Shown here piece by piece: positions 1 to 5,634 of a stretch of 6,053 nucleotides of DNA; within the stretch, counting starts at the first letter, position 1; each line of letters starts with the position of its first letter. The notes under the pieces are model-generated. The model ran no database searches. It saw only the letters and a program-made list of their open reading frames with translations, and was not told the DNA's origin. The stretch is taken from NCBI GenBank assembly GCA_023388035.1, contig JAEWGY010000039.1:1-6053 (forward strand), read 5' to 3'. This stretch comes from Bacillota bacterium. GTDB lineage: Bacteria; Bacillota_I; Bacilli_A; Erysipelotrichales; Erysipelotrichaceae. Made by a program: the position numbers and the translations under genes.

Positions 1-154
1 GTAAAAACATCGCACGAATCATTTTTTCACTAACTGGTGGATTTTCTTTTAATTGCTTAGTAAAGACATGACGAGCAATAAAATAACCTGCTACTAAACC
101 AATTAATAAACCTAAGATAATCCAAAGAAATTGACTCCAAAAAATTGATTGCAT
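1..154 (-). CDS. yneF: YneF-family (UPF0154) small membrane protein, 3' end cut by window edge
   Basis: The first 51 codons of a gene running off the left edge. The protein starts MQSIFWSQFLWIILGLLIG, has one hydrophobic segment at about residues 8-27 (rich in L, I, G and V), then a short basic stretch (ARHVFTKQLKE) and the motif NPPVSEKMIRAMF. One N-terminal membrane anchor followed by K-x-NPP-[IV]-[NS]-E-x-M-[IL]-R is the signature of YneF/UPF0154, single-pass proteins of roughly 70 residues found in Bacillota and Mollicutes, so perhaps 20 residues are missing. The molecular function of the family is not established. The start is supported by an SD five bases upstream. The gene begins only about 20 nt after the 6S RNA 3' end, so it is probably read by transcription passing through the 6S terminator, or from a promoter inside the RNA gene that I could not identify. 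Family assignment is confident; function is unknown. Confidence 0.85.
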   Translation of the reverse strand, partial: MQSIFWSQFLWIILGLLIGLVAGYFIARHVFTKQLKENPPVSEKMIRAMFL

Positions 155-159
155 AATAA

Positions 160-165
160 CTCCTT
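160..165 (-). promoter_or_regulatory. Shine-Dalgarno site of yneF
   Basis: AAGGAG on the minus strand, five bases before the ATG at 154. It fixes the yneF start and shows that this gene is translated independently of the non-coding stretch upstream. Confidence 0.75.
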
Positions 166-168
166 GTT

Positions 169-187
169 AAAATAAAGCCTAAGGCGA
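169..187 (-). terminator. Probable 3' end/terminator of 6S RNA
   Basis: The 3' arm of the 6S closing stem (CCUUAGGC) is followed at once by UUUAUUUU (176-169). A stem followed by a U-rich run resembles an intrinsic terminator, with either the long-range closing stem or the local GCC-UUA-GGC mini-hairpin as the stem. The U run is interrupted and the local hairpin is only 3 bp, so termination may be partial. That would let transcripts continue into yneF. Confidence 0.45.
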
Positions 188-319
188 TTAATTCCCTGGA
201 TCTCCCAGGTGGGTGTTCTATATCCTAACCATCAGGATCCCTATAAAATAGTCATTCAACACAAGTTAGTCCTCAAACTCCCGAAATTAATGTGTTGGAA
301 ATTTATACAATCCTTAGGC
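177..319 (-). ncRNA. ssrS: 6S RNA (SsrS/BsrA type), regulator of RNA polymerase
   Basis: 6S RNA mimics an open promoter, binds the housekeeping sigma-RNA polymerase holoenzyme, and is itself a template for short product RNAs. The ends form a perfect 8-bp closing stem: GCCUAAGG (319-312) with CCUUAGGC (184-177). Inside it AUUUCC can pair with GGGAAU, then comes a large central bubble. Beyond the bubble lie GGG-A-GUUU against GAAC-A-CCC, an internal loop, CUAACU against GGUUAG, and an apical region. The 3' strand reads AGAACACCCACCUGG then GAGAU then CCAGG, which resembles the ACACxxxCACCU plus small-hairpin segment of known 6S RNAs. Position also fits, because B. subtilis 6S-1 (bsrA) lies just downstream of aspS. 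At about 143 nt plus tail it is shorter than the 160-200 nt usual for 6S. The exact ends are inferred from the closing stem. Another structured RNA is possible but less likely. Confidence 0.8.
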
Positions 320-325
320 AACAAT

Positions 326-354
326 AATATACTATATTTTAGCTGAAAAATAAA
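326..354 (-). promoter_or_regulatory. Candidate promoter of 6S RNA
   Basis: TATATT (331-326) lies six bases before G319, the first base of the 6S closing stem, which is the spacing expected for a sigma-A -10 box and a G start. An overlapping alternative is TATAGT (336-331), with a start near 324. The -35 at 17 bp would be TTTATT (354-349), a poor match to TTGACA. The promoter starts right after the aspS stop codon, and no terminator hairpin separates the two genes, so readthrough from aspS may also contribute. Confidence 0.45.
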
Positions 355-357
355 GAT

Positions 358-2097
358 TTATGGTTTAATAAGTATCGATAATTCATTTAATTGATCATCA
401 CTAACTAAACTTGGTGCCTTAGACATTAAATCATATGCACTAGCAGTTTTTGGAAAGGCAACGACATCTTTAATATTTTCAGTATCACTTAAAATCATAA
501 TTAATCTTTCAAGTCCAATACCAACACCGCCGTGTGGTGGTGTACCATATTTAAAAGCTTCAAGGAAGAAACCGAATTTACTTTGTGCTTCTTCTTCACT
601 TAATCCTAAGGCTTTAAAGACCTTTGCTTGAATATTTTGATCATGAATTCTAATTGATCCTGATAATAATTCATAGCCATTTAAAACTAAATCATAGGCT
701 CTAGAATAGCAATTAGCCTTATCATCAAGTAATTTATCTAAATCCTCTAATTTAGGACTAGTAAATGGATGATGTGCAGCTACATAGCGATTTTCACTTT
801 CACTATATTCAAACATAGGAAAATCGGTTATCCAAACAAACTCATAGCTATCTTTATTAATTAAATTAAAATCAGCTGCTAGTTTATTTCTTAACGCTCC
901 TAAAGCTTGATTTGCGACTTTTTCCTTATCACTGATAATTAAAAGTAAATCATTATCGCTTAAAGCTAATTCAGTCTTTAATAGTGTCTTTTCATGATCA
1001 CTTAAGAGCTTAGCAATGCTGCCACTAAATTCACCCTCTAGATACTTTAGATTAGCGATGTTTTTAGCGCCATAAATGCGTACAAATTCAATATATTTAT
1101 CAAGTTCTTTACGTGACACTTCTTTTGCTTTATTTATTTTAATTGCTTTAATAACGCCCTTATCATTAAGTGTATCTTTAAAGAAACTGATCTGCGTATT
1201 CATAAAAATAGTACTTAAATCGATAAGTTTTAAATCAAATCTTAAATCAGGTTTATCACTACCATAATATTTCATTGCATCATTATAACTAATGCGTCTA
1301 AATTTACTTAATTCGATATTTTTAAGTTTTAAGAAAATATCACTCATTAATGATTCTACCTGATTAAAAATCATTTCTTCATCACAAAAAGACATTTCAA
1401 TATCAACTTGTGTAAACTCTGGTTGGCGATCAGCTCTTAAATCTTCATCCCTAAAACATCTAGCAATTTGGAAGTAGCGATCAATACCACCAATCATTAA
1501 AAGTTGTTTGAAAATTTGTGGTGATTGTGGTAAGGCGTAAAAATTACCTTTATAAATTCTTGATGGAACTAAATAATCCCTAGCTCCCTCTGGTGTTGAT
1601 TTAGCTAAAATCGGTGTTTCAACCTCAATGAAATCATTTTGATGTAGATTATTTCTAATAATTTGACAAAGTTTATCTCTTAAAACTAAGCGATCCTTAA
1701 TAGGATTTCTTCTAATATCTAAATAACGATACTTTAATCTTAACTCTTCTAGGGCATCAGTTTCATCTTGAATTAGTAAAGGAGGAGTAAGCGCAGTATT
1801 GATAATTTCAACCTCACTAACCTTCACTTCAATCTCACCAGTTTTAAGTTTAGGATTAGGACTTTGTTTAAGTACAACTTCACCCTTAATACCTAATACA
1901 TATTCATTACGAACATCTTTAATTTGTTCGATAAACTCTTCACCAAAGACTAGCTGTGTTATCCCATAGCGATCACGTAAATCGATAAAAACAATACTAC
2001 CTAAATTACGTCTTTTAGCTACCCAACCAACTAAAATAACTTTATCACCGACATTCTCTTTTCTTAACTCATCATTCTTATGTGTTCTAACTAGCAT
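358..2097 (-). CDS. aspS: Aspartyl-tRNA synthetase (AspRS), bacterial type
   Basis: Cytoplasmic class IIb enzyme that attaches Asp to tRNA-Asp using ATP. The 579 residues are close to the usual 590 or so of bacterial AspRS. An N-terminal OB-fold anticodon domain comes first (about 1-105, with GWVAKRRNLGSIVFIDLRDR at 24-43). Motif 1 is around FIEVETPILAKSTPEGARDY (156-175), motif 2 is CFRDEDLRADRQPEFTQVD (214-232), and the bacterial GAD insertion spans about 285-415. HHPFTSP (442-448) and SGSIRIHD (479-486) follow, and motif 3 is GVGIGLERLIMIL (524-536) with Arg531. Motif 3 has GLER where many bacterial AspRS have GLDR. Leu32 and Lys83 lie where discriminating enzymes carry Leu and non-discriminating ones often have His and Gly, so it probably charges tRNA-Asp only (inference). 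The start is set by an SD overlapping the hisS stop; the gap is 8 nt, implying co-transcription and translational coupling. Confidence 0.97.
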   Translation of the reverse strand: MLVRTHKNDELRKENVGDKVILVGWVAKRRNLGSIVFIDLRDRYGITQLVFGEEFIEQIKDVRNEYVLGIKGEVVLKQSPNPKLKTGEIEVKVSEVEIINTALTPPLLIQDETDALEELRLKYRYLDIRRNPIKDRLVLRDKLCQIIRNNLHQNDFIEVETPILAKSTPEGARDYLVPSRIYKGNFYALPQSPQIFKQLLMIGGIDRYFQIARCFRDEDLRADRQPEFTQVDIEMSFCDEEMIFNQVESLMSDIFLKLKNIELSKFRRISYNDAMKYYGSDKPDLRFDLKLIDLSTIFMNTQISFFKDTLNDKGVIKAIKINKAKEVSRKELDKYIEFVRIYGAKNIANLKYLEGEFSGSIAKLLSDHEKTLLKTELALSDNDLLLIISDKEKVANQALGALRNKLAADFNLINKDSYEFVWITDFPMFEYSESENRYVAAHHPFTSPKLEDLDKLLDDKANCYSRAYDLVLNGYELLSGSIRIHDQNIQAKVFKALGLSEEEAQSKFGFFLEAFKYGTPPHGGVGIGLERLIMILSDTENIKDVVAFPKTASAYDLMSKAPSLVSDDQLNELSILIKP

Positions 2098-2100
2098 ATT

Positions 2101-2107
2101 CCTCCTT
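2101..2107 (-). promoter_or_regulatory. aspS Shine-Dalgarno overlapping the hisS stop codon
   Basis: AAGGAGG shares its first two bases with the TAA stop of hisS and lies three bases before the aspS ATG. The core AGGAGGAATATG is identical to the site in front of hisS. A ribosome terminating on hisS covers this SD, which suggests reinitiation or coupling. Confidence 0.85.
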
Positions 2108-3389
2108 AATGATGGTGATGATGATGATCATCACCATTTAATTCAGCATCAAGTACCTTAATTAACTCTTCTTCTTTTATTTTAAATTGTTTTTGACTTT
2201 CAATAATCTTAAGACTGATTAAACCTTCTTTTAATTCATCATCACCCATAATGATTACAGCCTTAGCCTTCTTACGTTCAACAGTTTTGAATTGGGCTTT
2301 TAATTTACGATCAAAGAAATTAATATCCACCTTATAGCCACTATTTCTAAGGAAGCTAGCTAAACTTAGGATATATGGATTAGACTTAGTCATATCAATG
2401 ATATAAATATCTAATTCATCTTCATAATCAAATTCAATATTTAAAGCCTTAGCTAGAATCGCAATTCGCTCAAGACCCATCGCAAAACCCATTCCAGATA
2501 AATTAGGACCACCTAATTCACTTACAAGATTATCATAACGACCACCTGCAAAAAGGGTTGCTTGAGCGCCGCTTTCCTTATTTGTACTTACAACTTCAAA
2601 AACAGTATCAGTATAATAATCTAAGCCTCTTACTAATTTTTCATCAATTTCATAAGGTATTTCTAAAGCGTCTAAGTAAGATAAAACCTTATTAAAATAT
2701 TCTTTAGCATCTACACTTAATGATTCACCAATCTTTGGTGCCATTTTAACACAATCCTTATCCTTATCAATCTTACAATCAAGGATTCTTAAAGGATTGG
2801 TTTCATAGCGTTTCTGACAATCTTCACATAGCTTATCAAGATGATCTTTAAAATGTTCCTTTAATCTTTTCTCATAATTTTTACGAGACTCAAAATCACC
2901 TAGACTATTAACTAAAATCTTAATATCACTTAATCCTAAGAAATTAAGAAAGTAATAACCTAAAGCTATACATTCAGCATCAATTAAGGGTGATTTTTCA
3001 CTGATAATTTCAACTCCTAATTGATTAAATTCACGATATCTTCCTTTTTGGGGTCTTTCCTTTCTAAACATTTTACCAGCATAAAATAATTTTAATGGTA
3101 AATCACTAGTGTATAGCTTATTTTCAACAACTGCTCTTATTACCCCAGCTGTCCCTTCCGGTCTTAAGGCAAAGCGATCATTATCAAAGATATACATTTC
3201 CTTATTAACCATATCAGAACTATCATTTTCCCTTTTAAAAACATTAACATTTTCAAAAATAGGACAAATGATTTCTTTAAAGCCATAATTAGCACATTGT
3301 AATTTAAAAAGATCAATAATATATTGAAGATAATTTAATTCTTCATAATATACATCATTAGTACCCTTAGGTTTTTGAAAATTTGACAT
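2106..3389 (-). CDS. hisS: Histidyl-tRNA synthetase (HisRS) with natural Asp-Asp-His6 C-terminus
   Basis: Cytoplasmic class IIa dimer that charges tRNA-His. The 427 residues match the usual length of about 420-430. It opens with KPKGTNDV (6-13); motif 1 lies around FKEIICPIFEN (37-47). ALRPEGTAG (74-82) binds substrate. Motif 2 is FRKERPQKGRYREFNQLGVE (108-127). The insertion holds cysteines C188, C191, C205 and C213, common in Bacillota HisRS. The two histidine-specific motifs are LVRGLDYYTDTVFE (252-265) and AGGRYDNLV (281-289). Motif 3 is MGFAMGLERIAIL (300-312), and the anticodon-binding domain spans about 325-415. These complete catalytic motifs separate it from HisZ. The oddity is the end: after the last predicted helix the chain finishes NGDDHHHHHH, a tail I do not know in this family. 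No T-box leader precedes the gene. It starts 7 nt after rel, so it is probably transcribed with it. Confidence 0.97.
   Translation of the reverse strand: MSNFQKPKGTNDVYYEELNYLQYIIDLFKLQCANYGFKEIICPIFENVNVFKRENDSSDMVNKEMYIFDNDRFALRPEGTAGVIRAVVENKLYTSDLPLKLFYAGKMFRKERPQKGRYREFNQLGVEIISEKSPLIDAECIALGYYFLNFLGLSDIKILVNSLGDFESRKNYEKRLKEHFKDHLDKLCEDCQKRYETNPLRILDCKIDKDKDCVKMAPKIGESLSVDAKEYFNKVLSYLDALEIPYEIDEKLVRGLDYYTDTVFEVVSTNKESGAQATLFAGGRYDNLVSELGGPNLSGMGFAMGLERIAILAKALNIEFDYEDELDIYIIDMTKSNPYILSLASFLRNSGYKVDINFFDRKLKAQFKTVERKKAKAVIIMGDDELKEGLISLKIIESQKQFKIKEEELIKVLDAELNGDDHHHHHH
2112..2137 (-). repeat. Perfect 11-bp inverted repeat (RNA hairpin) over the Asp/His codon run at the hisS end
   Basis: In the mRNA, AUGGUGAUGAU (2137-2127), loop CAUC (2126-2123) and AUCAUCACCAU (2122-2112) form an uninterrupted 11-bp stem with a 4-nt loop. 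It ends four bases before the aspS SD. It is encoded by Asn-Gly-Asp-Asp-His codons, because GAU runs and CAU runs are mutually complementary. No U-tract follows, so it is not a standard intrinsic terminator. The repeat is seen directly; a regulatory role is inference. Confidence 0.7.
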
Positions 3390-3392
3390 ATT

Positions 3393-3398
3393 CCTCCT
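3393..3398 (-). promoter_or_regulatory. hisS Shine-Dalgarno overlapping the rel stop codon
   Basis: AGGAGG begins inside the TAG stop of rel and lies three bases before the hisS ATG (GGAGGAATATG). It supports the hisS start and tight coupling to rel translation. Confidence 0.85.
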
Positions 3399-5598
3399 AT
3401 TTACGATAAACTCGTTCTACATCAATAACATTACTAACCTTTTTAAGATTACTTATAATTGAATTTAAATGGTCAGTGTCATCAATAACGATTTGCATTT
3501 TAGTAGTAACACTTAATTCTTTTTTGTTAACTGAAGAATTAACATTAATTAAGCTTGCTTTTTGTTGTGAAATAATATTAATAAGATCAGATAATAAGAA
3601 ATTACGATCTCTTGAAAAAATCCTAATTGCTACTTCATATTTAATATTAGGATCCTTAAAATGATCCCAAGTGACTGAAATTAAACGCTTGTCAAGTTCT
3701 TTTAATTTAGGACAATTCTTAAGATGAACCTTAATTCCCATCCCTTTGGAAACATAGCCAATTATATCATCACCATAAATAGGATTACAACAACTAGCCA
3801 TGCCAATTTTAAGACCCGGAAGACCATCAACACTAATACCTGTTTTAGAAATAGCTTTCTTTCTTCGATTGCGGGCCTTTTCAATCATGATATCAATGCC
3901 CTTTAATTTATTCTCTTCAGTATTCTTTTTAGTTTTAAGCAATCTGTCAATAACATCAATTAAACTTATCTTACGATTGTATATTGCATACATAAAATCA
4001 ACATAACCTGAACACTGAAAACTAGCAGCGCATTCCTCTATTTTTTCTTTTTTAAGATATTCATTTAAATCTAAATTGCGTTTTCTTAGTTCTTCCTTAA
4101 GCATCTGCTCACCGGTTTTATAATTCTCTTGCTTATGTTCTAAGTCCTTGCGACTAAGATAGGCTTTAATTCTATTTTTAGCATTATTAGTTTTACATAT
4201 CTTAAGCCAATCTTCACTTGGTTTAGATTTCTTATCAACTATCATTTCTACTACATCGCCAGTCTTTAAAATAGTATTTAAAGGAACTAATAATCCATTT
4301 ATCTTAGCACCGACGGTCTGATGACCAACTTCCGTATGAATACGATAAGCAAAATCTAAGGGTATCGAGCCACTGGGTAAATCAATAACTCTTCCTTTAG
4401 GTGTTAAGACATAGACATTCGCATTAAAGATATCATTCGCAACGGTATCCATATAATCAGTTGGATTATCACTAGAACTATCTTCAAAAGCCTTTAGCCA
4501 TTTAAGTTCTTTTTTAATTTGATTTTGATCAAATTTCTTATCTTCCTTATAGGACCAGTGTGCTGCAACCCCTTTTTCAGCTATACGATTCATTTCTTCA
4601 GTTCTAATTTGAACTTCAAAGATTCTACCCTCTTCCGCTACAATGGTTGTATGCAAGGACTGATAAAGATTCATTTTTGGCATCGCAATATAATCTTTAA
4701 GTCGTCCTGGAATAGGTTTATAGCGATCATGAATATAACCTAAGATTTCATAACAATTAAGTTTTGACTTCGTTATTATTCTAATCGCTAGTAAATCTAA
4801 TATTTCTTCAAAATGCTTATTTTTCGTCAGCATCTTTTTATGGATTGAATAAAAATGTTTAGATCTGCCAAAGATTTTAAAACTAATTTGATGCTTATCT
4901 AAAATTAAGGATATCTCATCAATCATATCCTTTATTTGTTTTTCTCTTTCTGATTTTTTAATTTCAACCAGTCTTGCGATATTTTTATATTCTTCTGGGT
5001 TTAAATAGGAAAAAGCTAGATCTTCTAGTTCATTCTTAATTGAAGCAATACCTAAACGATGAGCAATAGATGCATAAACTTCAAGCGTTTCCTTAGCGAT
5101 TCTTAACTGTTTATCAGGACTCATATGTCTTAAGGTACGCATATTATGCAAGCGATCGACTAATTTTACTAAGATAACTCTTATATCTTTAGCCATCGCA
5201 ATAAAGATTTTACGATGATTAGCTGCTTGATATTCTTTTTCATCTTTAAAATCTTGATTTAACTTACCAATCTTAGTAACTGCTTCAACTAAATTATAAA
5301 TTTCTTCATCGAATAATTCGATAAATTCTTCTTTACTTACATTTTGATCTTCAATTACATCATGTAATAAACCAGCACAGATCGTTTTGGTTTCTACTCT
5401 TAACTTAGCTAATTCATAAGCTACTGCAATTAGATGATTAATATAGGGTTCACCAGAATTTCTAAATTGTTTCGCATGCTTAAAAGAGGCAAAATCATAT
5501 GCCTTAGAAATTAAATCTAAATCCGCTTCATTTTTAATATATTCATTAATAGAAGTGAATAATTCTTCCTTGCTGATTATGCGTTCTTTATTTTGCAT
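3397..5598 (-). CDS. rel: Bifunctional (p)ppGpp synthetase/hydrolase (long RSH, Rel)
   Basis: Stringent-response enzyme. It makes (p)ppGpp from ATP and GDP/GTP when uncharged tRNA occupies the ribosome, and degrades it to GDP/GTP and pyrophosphate. The 733 residues match full-length Rel. The hydrolase HD domain keeps H55, H79-D80, E83-D84 and D148 (LLHDVIED; KLVDRLHNMRTL), so it should be active. The synthetase has GRSKHFYSIHKK (244-255), D268, the bifunctional-type RLKD (299-302), YQSLHTT (312-318) and E328 in FEVQIRT. TGS covers about 390-453 (VYVLTPKGRVIDLPSG). A helical region follows, then the conserved-cysteine domain with C603, C604, H625 and C629, and a C-terminal ACT domain (about 654-733). 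No domain is lost. The in-frame TAA just before the ATG excludes a longer N-terminus, and the N-terminus aligns with other Rel proteins. Oddly, no SD precedes the ATG, unlike its two downstream neighbours. Also called relA or rsh in Bacillota. Confidence 0.97.
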   Translation of the reverse strand: MQNKERIISKEELFTSINEYIKNEADLDLISKAYDFASFKHAKQFRNSGEPYINHLIAVAYELAKLRVETKTICAGLLHDVIEDQNVSKEEFIELFDEEIYNLVEAVTKIGKLNQDFKDEKEYQAANHRKIFIAMAKDIRVILVKLVDRLHNMRTLRHMSPDKQLRIAKETLEVYASIAHRLGIASIKNELEDLAFSYLNPEEYKNIARLVEIKKSEREKQIKDMIDEISLILDKHQISFKIFGRSKHFYSIHKKMLTKNKHFEEILDLLAIRIITKSKLNCYEILGYIHDRYKPIPGRLKDYIAMPKMNLYQSLHTTIVAEEGRIFEVQIRTEEMNRIAEKGVAAHWSYKEDKKFDQNQIKKELKWLKAFEDSSSDNPTDYMDTVANDIFNANVYVLTPKGRVIDLPSGSIPLDFAYRIHTEVGHQTVGAKINGLLVPLNTILKTGDVVEMIVDKKSKPSEDWLKICKTNNAKNRIKAYLSRKDLEHKQENYKTGEQMLKEELRKRNLDLNEYLKKEKIEECAASFQCSGYVDFMYAIYNRKISLIDVIDRLLKTKKNTEENKLKGIDIMIEKARNRRKKAISKTGISVDGLPGLKIGMASCCNPIYGDDIIGYVSKGMGIKVHLKNCPKLKELDKRLISVTWDHFKDPNIKYEVAIRIFSRDRNFLLSDLINIISQQKASLINVNSSVNKKELSVTTKMQIVIDDTDHLNSIISNLKKVSNVIDVERVYRK

Positions 5599-5605
5599 TA
5601 TCTAT

Positions 5606-5634
5606 ATTATAATACAAAGATCAATATTTCATAA
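5606..5634 (-). promoter_or_regulatory. Candidate promoter just upstream of rel, possibly giving a leaderless mRNA
   Basis: A consensus -10 hexamer TATAAT (5611-5606) lies seven bases before the rel ATG, so transcription would start at or next to the start codon. At a 17-bp spacing the -35 is TTATGA (5634-5629), only 3 of 6 to consensus. A second TATAAT at 5650-5645, inside the apt end, would instead give a leader of roughly 40 nt. Such boxes arise by chance in AT-rich DNA, so this remains a candidate. Confidence 0.4.

Noticed and set aside
155..357. T-box leader or amino-acid riboswitch
   Set aside because: The region lies downstream of aspS, lacks the T-box consensus and an antiterminator/terminator pair, and is better explained by a 6S RNA.
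2106..2132. His6 tail as an engineered expression tag or vector contamination
   Set aside because: It is followed at once by a natural SD and aspS in native operon order, with mixed CAT/CAC codons and no linker, cloning site or vector sequence.
2112..2137. Intrinsic terminator between hisS and aspS
   Set aside because: The stem is AU-rich in part, no U-tract follows, and the aspS SD starts four bases later.
1076..4743. Plus-strand open frames of 60-74 codons (1076-1267, 3476-3664, 3724-3906, 3800-4006, 4519-4743)
   Set aside because: All lie antisense within highly conserved aspS or rel, have no recognisable domain, and their composition follows from the reverse complement of those genes.
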